From the NCBI GenBank assembly GCA_963082975.1, contig OY720348.1, positions 14,442,078 to 14,506,077 of the forward strand: a stretch of 64,000 nt of DNA, written 5' to 3'. Below, one piece after another: positions 45,890 to 57,737 of this stretch; position 1 is the first letter of the stretch; every line of letters starts with the position of its first letter. The stretch comes from Labia minor. Taxonomy: Eukaryota > Arthropoda > Insecta > Dermaptera > Spongiphoridae. Under the pieces are notes generated by a model that did not search any database, was not told the origin of the DNA, and worked only from the letters and a program-made list of their open reading frames with translations. A program made the position numbers and the translations under genes.

Positions 45890-46437
45890 TAATGGTAATC
45901 GTTCAGATTAGTTGTAATGTCATGGATTTGGATAAAACTTTACCAGTGGATTCCTTTTTTAATTCCAAAGAAACTTTCCTTATTCAGTATTTCTCGGTCT
46001 CTTCTAGTTAACAAGATAAATAAAGATTTTTTAAGTTTGACTGATTAGTTGGTTATGAACCTCGAAATGGGCAGATATTATTCATTATTAATTATTCACT
46101 TATTTTCGGTTTTTTCGGTTCGGTTTGGATATAGGGAAATTATTTAATTAATTAATTTTTTAATTTTTCTATATCCAATCCGAACTGAAACTCCCCCTCC
46201 CCCCGCTGAAAATTAGTGGAGCCCTCTACTGGTCAAATTAATAAAATATGGTAACTAAATAGAAGATCAATTGATTTATAGTATATGCAAATTTTAATAA
46301 TTTTTATCCCGTAAACTAGAAGAGACCGAGAAATATTGCATAAAGAAAGTTTCTTTGAAATTAAAAAAAGGAATTCACTGATAAAGTTTTATCCAAATCC
46401 ATGACATGACAACTAATCTGAACAATTACCATAATAA
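45890..46437. mobile_element. Foldback element with inner palindrome
   Basis: Outer arms of about 120 bp (45893-46015 and 46315-46432; GGTAATCGTTCAGATTAGTT, CTCGGTCTCTTCTAGTT) are inverse with few changes. Inside, a second palindrome (46108-46192; CGGTTTGGATATAG and CTATATCCAATCCG) is nested. Confidence 0.75.
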
Positions 46438-46929
46438 TAATATATACTATTCTACAAATATGATTTAAATAAAAAAATAATCAATTTCTTTGATTGATAT
46501 TAAAATGATCTAATAATAATAATAAAATAATTCAATATAAATGAAGATGAGAGAATGTTATGATTTCAACTGATATATAATAACATTAATTTATAAAATA
46601 ACGAATAAATATAATTTTATTCCTATATTCTTTACTAAAATCTTCATATATAATTTTAATAAGAAAAATTAATAATGAATGGTTTAATTTTTGTTTTTTA
46701 TTATGAAAACTAAACAATATCATTTATAATGATGATAATTGTTTTATATTCGATGTGTTTTTTTTTTTTTGAAATTAAACTAATTTTCCATTTCACATTG
46801 GAATTATAAAACAAAACAATACAATAGAGACCGCGAGTAACTTTTCTAATCGGATTATTTTGATGTTAAAAAGGGATTTCTATAGAAAAGGAAAGCGTAA
46901 TAGAAGCACAAACGCAGTTTTGGCTAGAA
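46438..46929. other. AT-rich intron sequence, nothing recognised
   Basis: No feature is supported. Confidence 0.4.
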
Positions 46930-47262
46930 AGGTTCGGATATGGCCCAGTTAGCAGTAGCGTAGTGGGGTGTTTGGGTGGCGGGGGAAGAGGGAGTGCCTT
47001 GGCCAGGGAAGTGCTCGGTTAATGCTTGGCATTGGGAGTCCCGACTCACCTTTCTCCCAGGGTCGGTGCCAATTATCCCTTTGGTGCCTAAGGCCGACGC
47101 GCGAGTGTTTGTGGGAGTTGGTGGGTTGGTTGTGGTTGGTGGTCCTGGTGGTGCTCCTTGCATCTATGGACCAGGACAAGACAGACGCAGTTGGTGCTTG
47201 TGGGTGCCGTGGACGGCTTATGGGATTTCCTTAGCACTAACATGTTCGTTCACGTTACTTAC
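46930..47262. promoter_or_regulatory. GC-richer intronic island next to PR-domain exon
   Basis: Adjoins the donor of exon 47263-47398 and has overlapping open frames on both strands without any domain. Composition on the + strand is strongly G/T-skewed (47100-47170). It may be an intronic splicing or transcriptional element. Confidence 0.3.
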
Positions 47263-47398
47263 CGGTTTCACGATCGCTACGATCTTCCGAGGTGCCAGCA
47301 GCCGCCATTTCGGGCATCAACTCCAATTTCAGTGGCTCTTTTGGACCAACGATTAATTCTTCACCGGCGACCACGTCACGACTTGTCTCATAGAACAA
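47263..47398 (-). CDS. ham: PRDM (hamlet/MECOM) exon: C-terminal part of PR domain
   Basis: A 136-nt exon between acceptor GTGTACAG and donor GTAAGT. Begins LFYETSRDVVAGEELIVGP, matching the PR-domain ending (F-Y-x-x-x-R-x-[IV]-x-x-G-x-E-L-L-V). It continues into an Ala/Glu-rich linker and ends in ETG with one extra base that pairs with exon 26216-26318. The incoming phase 0 agrees with exon 51882-52013. Confidence 0.88.
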
Positions 47399-47591
47399 CT
47401 GTACACAAACAAACCAACACAAAAAATAAATATTCATTTTAATCTATTAAAAATAATTGTATTTATTTATTTATCTTTTTTTACCTATATTTTATTAATC
47501 ATCTTCCTAATATCATTTTTAGGGTAGTCATACCTAACAATATTCATTCAATTTAATAAAAATCCACATTTTTTATTTTATCCCATTAATA

Positions 47592-47870
47592 AGGTGACCA
47601 TATATTGAAAACACCAAATCAGGACATTTTACCTTCTTTTAGAACCAAATTGAAAAAAATTTAAAATAAATTCGGAAATGTTCAAAAGCTTAGTCCAGAA
47701 AACGTTACACCTTTTTTTTAGAAGCAAATTGAAAAAATGTACGAAATATCCTAAATATTTAAAAAAACGGGACAGATATCCAAAAGAAGGATAGTTAGGA
47801 GGGCACTTACAAAAGAAGGATAGAGCTTACAAATGGAGGACTGTCCTCCCTAAAGGAGTTGGTCACATTA
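47592..47870. mobile_element. Probable hAT-type MITE
   Basis: Tips AGGTGACCAT and TTGGTCACATTA are near-inverse. CCATTAATA repeats at both borders (47583-47591 and 47871-47879), so the exact edge of the 8-9 bp duplication is ambiguous. Confidence 0.6.
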
Positions 47871-48340
47871 CCATTAATACAGAATTTATGCAGTATTCCA
47901 GTCTAAAATATTTTTTTTTTAAATTACTTCCTACTTATTTTAAATTGAATTTAAATTACTTCCTACTTATTTAAGTGTATTGAAAATTATTATCATTTTA
48001 AGATAAAAAAAAAATCATTTTAAAAACTTTCTATAAAATTTAATATGCGATTAAAATTATATCATTTGTATAAATTGAATATTTTCTTTATTATCAAAGT
48101 AAAATATGTTAATAAGATGATTCATATTCATATCATATATTTTAATTTTTATATTTTAATCAAATAAATATGTTAGGAAAAGGTAAAAAAAAGAATATTT
48201 CTATTTAAAATTATTTCAATTTAATATTTGACATGACATTAATTGATAAAAATTTCTACTGTTCTCGTAAAACTACTAAAATTACTTAAATTATTATTAT
48301 TATTATTATTATTATTTTATAAAATTTTCATAGATTAGAA

Positions 48341-48566
48341 CAGTGATTCTCAACCACTATGCAGCGGCATTATGAGGCTCTTAAACATTTCCGACTTTTT
48401 TTCTAAATTTTTTCAATTTGGTTCTAAAAAAAAAAGGTAAACTGTTTTTGGGACCACTTTTTTCCATTATGGTAAACTTTTACACTTATCTTTTTCTTTG
48501 TGTGCCGCCAAATTTTTAACCCGTTAAAAGTGTGCCGCGGTAAAAAAAAAAGGTTGAGAATCACTG
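48341..48566 (-). mobile_element. hAT MITE, family CAGTGATTCTCAACC, copy 2 (inverted)
   Basis: Tips CAGTGATTCTCAACC and GGTTGAGAATCACTG. Flanks GATTAGAA and GATTATAA form an 8-bp duplication with one change. Body is inverse to copies 1 and 3. Confidence 0.85.
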
Positions 48567-49690
48567 GATTATAATCTAATTTGTGTTGTCATGTTATTTA
48601 TTTTGAAAATTGTCAGATAATATTAATTAATTATTTCCTCTTATTAGTTTTCACGAATGGATCCATTTTCAAATCGCTAGGGTAGAGCAAGGTTTGTTTA
48701 AAAATTAAATAAATTCATTTCTCTAACCAGACATGGGATTGAAAAGAGAATCAGATTGATTCATTATTTAGGCGTTAGGTTTCTTAAGTGGAATTTTTTA
48801 CATTTTTTTTTCCAATGAGTCATTGAGTCCAATCCATCTATTTCATCCATGAAATCATTAATATACTAAATTAAATTTAAAAACATTCTAATATATTAAT
48901 ATAAAATAACGAAGTAGTTAAGTTTAGAAATTTTATTTTGTTTATTTAATATTTTTTTTTTAATTAATACTCTTTTATTAACTAATATCGATTTAAAAAT
49001 TCGATTTAGGTTCAATTTTGAATTAAGAACTCTCTTTCTATCAAGAATATTAATAATTTTTTTTATTTATATTTATAAAATATATTAAAATTAAAGATAA
49101 AATTAGAAAAAAATTTGATGTAATAATTTATTACATCAAACTTTTTCAAGAAGCGAAGTAAAATAAAGAAATCCTTAATTTCATGTTCATGTCTTGAGAT
49201 CAATGAATTCATATTTAATAATATCTTATAATTAAAATGAAACCTAAGGCCAATCTATTTTATTAGTTGTATGTTGAAATATGCGTCTCGTGATCCAAAT
49301 TGGGAAGTTACTTGAAATATAAAATAGCCACCACCGATTAAGAATATCAAGATAAAGGGTTATAAGATCCGTTGTACTGATCATATATTCAATCTACCTC
49401 GCTTAGGCGGCAACCCACTTGATTATCCTTTCATAGGATGTACAAAAGTCACAGGTGTTTAATTCTATAAAATGTTTCAACAAGTGTGACAAAAAAAATT
49501 ATTTAACAACTACTTATTTATTATTTTATTTATTCTTGTATGAAAATTCATTCTTAAGAACAAAAAAAAATGAGTTCTAAAATTCCATTAATAATCTAGA
49601 AATAATAACTTTTGTATAATGTTAGAATGTTTTTCAATCATGAATGATATAATAAAAGTATTTAAATAATAATTTTCCTCTTTTAATTTC
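48567..49690. other. AT-rich intron sequence
   Basis: No repeat or gene recognised. A small palindrome TTTGATGTAATAA/TTATTACATCAAA lies at about 49115-49141. Confidence 0.4.
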
Positions 49691-51260
49691 ATTCCTTTGA
49701 CCCGAATCTTAAGGAAATATTGGATTATCTATTTAAATATCGAATTGGAATGTAACGAGGGTGAAATGATAAATTATCCCGGGTGGACGGCACTGATTAC
49801 TTAATATCCACCGTAGAAGGAGTTGTTAATTAAAAAGAATCCAAAGTGGAGAGGGGTAGGTCGTCAAGAAGTGAGGTGCTTGGAGAAGAGGTAGGGGGTG
49901 TTTTGGTGGTAAACGCTGCCCTCTCCCCCTCGCTTCATCCCCTTTGGCCTTATTGTGTGCTCAAGTGCCGTTAAAGGAGACGCCCAATTATGATTAGCCA
50001 TCGGAGTAACACGGGTCTGCGGGTTCGTAATCGGCAGTGCTATCACCGCGATTCCCTCCTGGCTGCTTGTACCCTCGTTCAAGGCAAATGGCTTCCGCTC
50101 TTTTATGCACGTTTCATGCCATTAGGAAAAAAGAAACTGCTTAAAGGATGTGTAATGGTGGTAGCGTGTCCTGGGGATGGATGTTTTCCCCGGCAGGCTT
50201 TTCGTGGCGAGTTTTCACTTTTAAGCGGAAAAATTAACACACGGATGTGTTTGGTAAAATCAGTCTGCGATAATCTTCTCTCATTTTTCTCTCCCTCTTC
50301 TCCCCTCTACCGCTCTGCCTATGCCTTTCTTCCACTTTCGCTAATTCTTGTCTTGGAAATGCATGCATTGGTCTCCGATCGATGGGTTTCCCTCCAGAAA
50401 CCAACTTTTCCAACAATTATCATTAATAATACCGCGACAAGGAGTCGAGATGGACCGCATTAATGGGGCGCGACCCCAACTTTCCGCCGGAAGATCAAGT
50501 GCTTTCCTTTTAGATTAGATTGAATTTAGTCAGGGTGGATTCTCCTCCTCCCCACATCCCCCTCCATCTTCTCTCCTCCCTCATCAGGCCTTTCATTCAC
50601 TTTCCTTTTACTAATTGGAGCAATGACACCACCTTCCACTCCGTTGCCTTATTAATAATGTTGATCCCTTGACAGGAGGGATTAGCTGAAAACTGTTGCC
50701 GGAAATTCGCAATTTCAATTAAAATTTTGTTCATTCAAAGGATAGATTTAAAGACATCACTATGTTATCACTCAGGAAAATCAACCGCTCATTTAGAACC
50801 ACAAAAACAAGACAAAAAAAAACAAAAACAAATAATTTCTTATCTAATTGGATGTTGTTTTGGGGGTTGATTTTATGTTCTCTGACAACTTTTATTGATT
50901 AAGAAGTACGTTTATCCGTCGAAATGGCACCGCTTTTATTTCATTCTCGATTTCTGCAGCGAATCTCTTGGGTGTAGGGGGGGGAGAAGGGTGGAACAAA
51001 GGGCAGGCAATCTTCACAAAGCCTCTCTCCCTGAACGCCTTTAGATATGAAGATAATAAGAAAGACGATTAAGGTTTGTCACGCATTCTCGACGATAATA
51101 CGCTGGTGTCGCGTGTGTCCGCTGACATTTCCACCGAGGGTGGTTCGAATTGGAGGTCTTTCCCCGAGTTCTGGACACGCTAACATCGAAACTTACCACC
51201 AACCACCTCCATTCCCAAACACAAATTACAACATCTTAGACTGAAAAATTTCATCCCTTG
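49691..51260. promoter_or_regulatory. Large intronic candidate regulatory island (1.6 kb)
   Basis: The longest stretch of higher-complexity DNA in the 4.5-kb intron between the two PR-domain exons. It contains a TCAAGTG NK2-type core (49961-49967) next to homeodomain-like AATTATGATTAGCC. The 157-codon + frame (49990-50463) crosses it but has no domain and no splice context. Regulatory function is inferred. Confidence 0.4.
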
Positions 51261-51720
51261 GATCAACCGAAGGGTTCATTAACAATATTCTCTTTCTTAT
51301 TTCTATTTATTATTAACAATATATCCTTTTCCATTCTGGGTGGAAAAAAAATAAACAAATAATTATTTCTAAACCAATATTGGTTATTAACGAAAACTAA
51401 TATTCGAGATTTATTTATATATCTATTTATTTTTTTATCTTTCATTCTTCTAAATAAAAAATATGTAATTTATTTAAAAAAATTTTTTTATATTAAATAT
51501 TACATTTTTTTCTTGGATAGTTTTTTTGAAATAGATTTTTTGATGTGATATTGAAAATTATTAATGATTTTTTTTTTTTTTTTTTTTTAAATAAGTTTAG
51601 CTTAATCAAAAGAAGAAAATATAAAGTAATAACAATACTAATAAAGATAAAATAAAAAAAAAATTGTAGAAACACGCAAAGAATAAAAAATCAAAGAAAA
51701 AAAAAATATAGAACACTTGA
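51261..51720. other. Homopolymer-rich intron sequence
   Basis: Poly-T and poly-A tracts (for example 51568-51588). Nothing else is seen. Confidence 0.4.
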
Positions 51721-51838
51721 TGAAAGAGCGACAAATAGGCAGAGCACGCCATCGTCGCATTTGGTTTGACCGCAGCGTGTTTTTGTACCTGGATGTCCGT
51801 CGTGGACACGACTTGGGCAATTAGGGACTAATCGGATC

Positions 51839-51853
51839 GGGGGGGGGGGGGGG
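51839..51853. repeat. Poly-G tract beside PR-exon donor
   Basis: Fifteen consecutive G on the + strand, i.e. C15 in the PRDM transcript, starting 29 nt into the intron after exon 51882-52013. Confidence 0.9.
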
Positions 51854-51881
51854 AGGTGGACGATAAAACGAAGCCACTCAC

Positions 51882-52013
51882 CTGTCCGACAAGAAGCACA
51901 GTACGGAGGTTGTGGGCACCAGGTACCGGTGAACAGCGTACCAGTTTCAGCCAGTTGTTGAACTCGTTAGTGCCGTCCAGGAAGCCGTGGGTCCCGGAGG
52001 TCGCTAGTCGCAC
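51882..52013 (-). CDS. ham: PRDM (hamlet/MECOM) exon: central PR domain
   Basis: A 132-nt exon between acceptor GTTATCAG and donor GTGAGT, phase 0 out. Encodes HGFLDGTNEFNNWLKLVRC, matching the PR consensus Y-[IV]-D-G-x(4)-S-N-W-[ML]-R-[YF]-V-N-C, and then AHNLRTVLLVGQ. PR domains are SET-like. The Asn of the usual V-N-C is Arg here. Upstream exons with the G-V-W-A and F-G-P motifs are not found in the window. Confidence 0.85.
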
Positions 52014-52059
52014 CTGATAACCAAAAGGGGGAGATCTCAAAACAACCATCCCTCCTCGA

Positions 52060-52620
52060 TATTTTGATTAAATATCCTTTCCTAATCCACAATTCAAGTA
52101 TTATTATTATTCAGTGTATACAATATTAAAACAGAAATCAATTCATCGGTTTTCTATTAATTTGTTTTTATCTCCTAATTCCATTTCAATAGTGTGATTC
52201 TCCTAATAAACATATGCCATCAAAAACATAAACACTAATATAACAGGAATATTTTCGTATTTAATTTTACCATACCCAAGTTTTTAAGATCAACATCAGA
52301 ATTTAGTTAACCTGCTCTTACGTGAGCCCATGATTTCCATATATTCCATTATTCTTTTATTTTTCTTTAAGTTTCTCCCACTCTTCATTCTTAAAAATGT
52401 AATGGCTGAATGAATATATGGATAAATCCATAATTCAAAATATCAATAAAAAAAAAATAGATAAATTTTCAAAATAAATATATAAATAAATAAATAATAC
52501 ATAGAAAGTCATCGATTTAATTTATAGAATAATAATATTAATAATTCATTATTTTATCGTTTTGTTATTTGATTTGAAAAATGTGAAAATTGCATTCTTC
52601 AAAATTGTATTCGATTTGAT
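52060..52620. other. AT-rich sequence, nothing recognised
   Basis: No supported feature. Confidence 0.4.
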
Positions 52621-53480
52621 ATTGAAATTTAATTGTGATTGGGGATTCGATCTAAATGACAGTTTAGTAAAGGTTGGACTAAGTGGGATTGAAATGAGAG
52701 AATAGTGTTTGGTGTGGGTGGGAGGGTAAAATTTTCAAGACAATTGCCCGCTCCATTTGGCAATTTTTCGGGTCGCTTATAAATGGTGTGCGTTTGCTAT
52801 TCAACAGGGTGGTCCGATGAAAAATCCACCCTATGAATCTTAAAAGTGTGCTTTAGATAGTTGCCATTTTCGGATGATTGTTTTGATAATGGAGTGGGTG
52901 GGGACGATGATGGATGGAGAATCCCCAGCAAGTGGGGCGCCATTAGGGCCCCGCGGGGCGAGGACATTAGGCTCAATGGAAGCGCACGAGACGCGGTAAA
53001 CGCATTATCGGCTCCCGGGTTCCGCATGGTCGACAGAGCGCACCCGGTGATAGTGAGTGCTGTGAGCAAGCCAACCGCAGAGCGACCCCAGCATCCCCGA
53101 CACCCCGACACCGACACGACAACCGACATCAACTTTTATGGACTTGAGAACAGGCGAAGGCCACTTCCCGGACAATAGCGATGCTCATTAGCTGGATCTC
53201 GTCGTTAGGTTAATGCAGCCCTTCGAGATGCCAAATGAAAAAAAGCCCATCCATTCGCCATTACAAAGCGAGCGCTGTTGTCTTGCGCCACCTTTTGACA
53301 CCCTTCTCTTCACCCTCGCTTTCTCGCCTTTCCCCCTCCCCATCCTGCCATGCTTCAGCTGTCAGTTCATTCCTTTAGGGATGTCAATCGAAACCAGAAG
53401 GAACAAGATCACAAATTTCGTTCCATCTCGAAAATGCATGAATTGAAAATTTCTTTTCAGTTCCATTTGTATGGTTACAA
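52621..53480. promoter_or_regulatory. Candidate regulatory island (860 bp)
   Basis: One of the most GC-rich parts of the window (52920-53170, with GGGCGCCATTAGGGCCCCGC). Frames of about 105 codons on both strands overlap and look like composition artefacts. No PR-domain motif in any frame. Confidence 0.35.
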
Positions 53481-54889
53481 ACCATTAAAGTAATCTCTAC
53501 GCCGAAATGAACTCCACAATTTCTTTTATATTTAAGCAATACATTAATAATATATTTTATAAATAATACATAATATAATAGAGGTGAATAATAGAGAAGA
53601 TATTGAAATGAATAACTCTATAAAAATTCAATGATAAGATTAAATACAAAATTTAAAATATAAAATAAAAATTTAAATATAAAAAATATAAAATAATTAT
53701 TTTTAGAGTAAAAATAAAAATAAATTAAATTATATATATATAAATTTATTAATTATTTATCTTGCTAAAACAATTAAGAAGGAGTCAACTTTTTATACTC
53801 TTAATTTAAAAAATTATAAAATATATAAATATATAAATTGAATAAATACTTCAATTTCTAATGTTTTTATTCCAATAAAAATATTCCCTTAAGGTGTCCT
53901 CAATTTAATATATTATGTCATATAAATTATATTAATAATTTTAGGATACATTTAATGGATATAATTTTTACAAGTTTGACATTTTAAAAACAATTTGACA
54001 GTTGAAAAAATCCCTCCCTTTAGCAGTTCATACAAAGAACGCTAGAGGGAAGCATTTGTTTAATACGTAAGAAACGGTAGTTAAAATTCGTTCGTGAAAA
54101 TAAAATAATCAAAGAATATTTTTAAATCATTGAAAATATGTATCTAAATAAAATAAAATTTTAATTATTAATGTAAAAATTTATCTAAAAAAATAATATA
54201 AGTTTTATATAGCTAAAATACAAATAATTTTTTTTAATAAATAATAATAATTCGTTATTTTTTAAAAAATAAAAATTTTTATATTTTTTTAATAAAATTA
54301 CAAAAAAAATTCAGTTATTTTATTTACTATATATAATTTTTTATAAGATAAACGTTGAAAAATTCATTTTAAAAATTTAATTTTATATACATATCAATAC
54401 AACCGAATGGTACATGTATAGGGTGATGAAAAGAATATATAAAATAAGACAAAATCATTACAAATTTATATAATTTTTAAAATAATGTTTTATACTTTAA
54501 AAATATTTACATATTATTGTGATTAATATTATTTAGGAGAAATAATATATATATATATGTACTGAAAAGCAATTTTCATATTTTACATTATACCTCTAAA
54601 AAAATTTTACCCCTATTTTTTAGACTCGTTTAATCCTCTTTTTAAATTTACAGGTTGGTCAATTTGCAAAAAAAAAGACTATACACTATACTACTTTTTT
54701 ATGAAAATTACCGTTTTTAGTAAAAAAAGAAAGAAACTGGTGGAACAACTTGAAAAACTTGAATTAGTAATTTGTTTTATGAGTATATATATATATTCTC
54801 TTATATTTAAAAGAAGTAAGAAATGTAAATTATGTTTAAAATCCAAACGATTCGAATTAAGTATCTTTGAGTGGATAGTCGTGCGAGTT
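53481..54889. other. AT-rich sequence, nothing recognised
   Basis: No repeats or frames of interest. Confidence 0.4.
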
Positions 54890-55120
54890 TGTCTCTGAAA
54901 GACACTTGAACTCTCAATCTCTTATCTTGTCCATTTATTATCCTGGGAGAGGTTGGTCGGCATCTTGATGTAAGACAAAGGGTGATTTATGGGTCATGAT
55001 TGAAATGTCCGACACTGTCCAATTCAATGGGACAAAGGAGCTGTGACCAACCGCTCGACAGACAAACGAAAAACGCATCTTCCTCCCCTACCCCCTCCAT
55101 CGAAAAATATTTCAACCACC
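54890..55120. promoter_or_regulatory. Small candidate regulatory island
   Basis: Higher-complexity patch, no reading frame or known motif. Confidence 0.25.
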
Positions 55121-55274
55121 TCTTTATTCTTATTCGAAAAAACCTTTGTCATTTATGTAAGAAAAGAAGTACATTAATGTAATAAATGATTTTTAGTGGT
55201 ATAAAAGTGAGGAAGAAGGGAAGGGGAAAATATACCAATATTCCACTTAAAATCGTTTTAATATTTATTATATT

Positions 55275-55542
55275 TAGTGATGTATTGGTAAAATAAGAAG
55301 TAAGGGAACGCAGAGTGGGAGCAAAAAAAGTCCTATTTTCAGCAAACTATTTTTTTCCAGATAATTTTTTATTTTTTTTTTATTCTTACTATACAAAATA
55401 TTAACGAACACAAAAAAAGAAATTCTAACAGTAGATTTAAGTGGGAATTGTCGGGACATGAAAAAGTACTGGAACGCGTTCCGGTTCTGAAAAAAGGTAA
55501 GGGAACGTCGTTACCCCGCGTTCCCCTCCCAATACACCACTG
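55275..55542 (+). mobile_element. hAT-type MITE, family CAGTGATGTATTGG, copy 2
   Basis: Tips TAGTGATGTATTGG and CCAATACACCACTG with perfect 8-bp duplication ATTATATT (55267-55274 and 55543-55550). Very similar to 27086-27342, including GGAACGCGTTCC. Confidence 0.88.
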
Positions 55543-55783
55543 ATTATATTTATTTTTATATTTTATTTTAATATAATAAAAAAATATTCTAAATTAACAT
55601 TAAAAAATATTTATATTTTCTTTTCAAGTAATAGAAAGAGGGGATTTTCTTAACTTCCCTCTCCCTCTTTAACTTATCCTTAGATTGTACAATTTAAAAT
55701 TACATTTTCATATTTATTATTTATTTATTTTCAATTTAGAGTTTACTACATTGTTCGTTTGTCTTTTATTGAAATGATTTATT

Positions 55784-55829
<46 letters not shown>

Positions 55830-56190
55830 ATAAGTTAAGTAATAAATAATTTAAAATATAAGTAAAATTAAATTTACTATCTTGCATGTTTTATAAATAT
55901 TAAAAAAAAAATTATCTTTGAATGGTTTGGCTCCGTCTCAAAATCATTAAAAATATATTTTTAAGATAATTCATCTATTTGAGATTTCCTGTACTTAAAT
56001 AATAATATTAACCAATAATAATGTAAAAATAAATATACTTTATTTCTGAATGAGAATTCAAATTTACGACTATTTTAACTCCCAAAGGAGGTCAAATATT
56101 TTAAGATTAAAAAAAAAATTAAAAAAAAAAAAAAAAATGACAATCAAGAAAAATATGTTTTGGTTTTTGGTTATCTTCTTCTTTTTTCTT
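55543..56190. other. AT-rich sequence with long AT microsatellite
   Basis: AT run at about 55788-55826. No gene is seen. Confidence 0.45.
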
Positions 56191-56495
56191 TCGAAATAGA
56201 ATAGATCTAAACCAAATGGTTAGTTGACCCCGAAATTTGTGTCAGTTTGACTTCTGCGAGGGTCACGAAGGGCTGCTGCCCTTTCTTCACACAACATGTG
56301 ATAAGTCGTGGTGAGCAATGATTTTTGCATTGATGGTCCATTTCGTTGTTGTTGAACGGGTCCCTTTCTTTGAAGAATAATCGAGAGGCCAGTTGGCCAG
56401 AGGGACAAAGGGCCTGGACATTCACACACGCCCAACTCCTCACCGGATTGCGACAAAATGCAATTTTCAATACCTGCCAAGGACAACAGTGATGT
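56191..56495 (-). other. Island with a possible PRDM upstream exon
   Basis: On the - strand, CCTTGGCAG (acceptor-like) is followed by an open frame of about 84 codons containing CECPGPLSLWPTGLSI, which loosely resembles the start of PR domains (L-P-x-x-L-x-I). No G-V-W or F-G-P motif follows and no strong donor is seen, so the case is weak. It may equally be non-coding. Confidence 0.2.
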
Positions 56496-57248
56496 TTCAA
56501 TAAAAAAAAAGAGCCTTGAAAACCCACATTTAAATATAAAAATCGTTAATTTCTTAACAATTTTATATTTACCAGCAAAAAAAATTCCGCTAGAAGTTTT
56601 AATGGATAGATCCGACCAATTTTAATTTTTCATTCATTCCTTTAAAGAAATTTTATATTTTATATAAATTTTTATCCATTGTGAAAAAATTAAATTTATT
56701 TAAATTAATCAAAAATTTATATTTCTCTTTACATACCAATTGATTACTTACACCTCTCAGAAAATTGATACAAAATAATTTCAAAATTTATAATTAAGAA
56801 AAACGTATAATAAAATTAGAAAAAGTATAAATTGTTTCATTTATTAAATCAAGAAAAAAATTTTGAAAATATTTTATAGTAATTTTTGAGAAGTTTTAAT
56901 TATGATTGGGTATGCAAAAGTAAATATCAACTTTTGATAAATATAAATATATTTCGTCTTATCGCAATGTATAAAAAATTTAATAAGATTCATTTAATTT
57001 AAATTTACATATTTTAATAACTTTTAAATAAAATTAAAATATCAGATTTTAATAATATTATTTCTATTAATTAATTTATTAAGTATTTTTTTATTATTAT
57101 TAATTTTTTATTGAATTATTATTATTATTTATATTTTTCATATAAAAAGTATATAAAAAGTATATTTTTATCAGAATGGTGGAGATCTACTTCATGGATT
57201 GCCACATGACCTCATGACTTCCTCTCTTCATCTTCTATTATATATTTA
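56496..57248. other. AT-rich sequence, nothing recognised
   Basis: TTA-type trinucleotide runs near 57090-57130 only. Confidence 0.4.
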
Positions 57249-57737
57249 CGAGGTCCGTGAGACTTTTTGAATTTCCCATTTCTTAAATGAAATGGAAACT
57301 CATAGCAGGCAACTATCAGTTGACTCCTGTCGAAATTTGAACTAGCTACGTCTTTTAGTTTTTATTTGACATCCATTAATAGCAGACAGAATACCTCATG
57401 AGAAGAAAATGAAAAAAGTGAATTTCCGTGAATTGAGATGCGAATTCCTCCCTCATCCGCCCTATTCTCCGGATTTAACCTAGTGACTATTTCTTGTTTC
57501 CAACCCTGAAAAAATGGCTTGGAGGACAGAGATTTGACTCCAAAGATGAAATAATCTCACAAACTCTATTTCAATGTCCTCGACAAATCTTATTTTTTGG
57601 AAGGGATAAAAAAATTGGAGAAACGTTGGATGAAGTGTATAGAGCTCAAAAGAGACTACGTTGAAAATTAAATTAATTTTTTTATCCAAAAACCTGGGTT
57701 TCATTCAAAAAGTCACGGACTTATTGACCTGCCCTCG
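57249..57737 (+). pseudogene. Mariner relic, copy 2
   Basis: Right tip TTTGAATG...CAAAAAGTCACGGACTTATTG-ACCTGCCCTCG family end. The + strand reads HPPYSPDL followed at once by two stops, then several more breaks through the C-terminal region. Left half deleted and left tip shortened. Partner of 39212-39737. Confidence 0.8.

Larger units (their letters stand above)
26319..47262 (-). other. Giant PRDM intron (20.9 kb)
   Basis: Separates the PR-domain exon from the zinc-finger exons. It holds most of the transposons listed below, alternating with GC-richer non-coding islands. An intron this long between PR and finger exons leaves room for an internal promoter producing a PR-less isoform, as known for MECOM/EVI1, but no such promoter is identified here. 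Confidence 0.75.

Noticed and set aside
46924..47442. Several overlapping frames as separate genes
   Set aside because: Only the 47263-47398 - strand segment has splice sites, PR-domain similarity and matching phase. The others are shadows.
49990..50463. 157-codon + frame as a gene
   Set aside because: No recognisable domain or splice context; better explained by balanced composition in a non-coding island.
52797..53178. 111-codon - and 105-codon + frames as missing PR-domain exons
   Set aside because: No G-V-W-A or F-G-P motif in any frame; opposing long frames indicate composition only.
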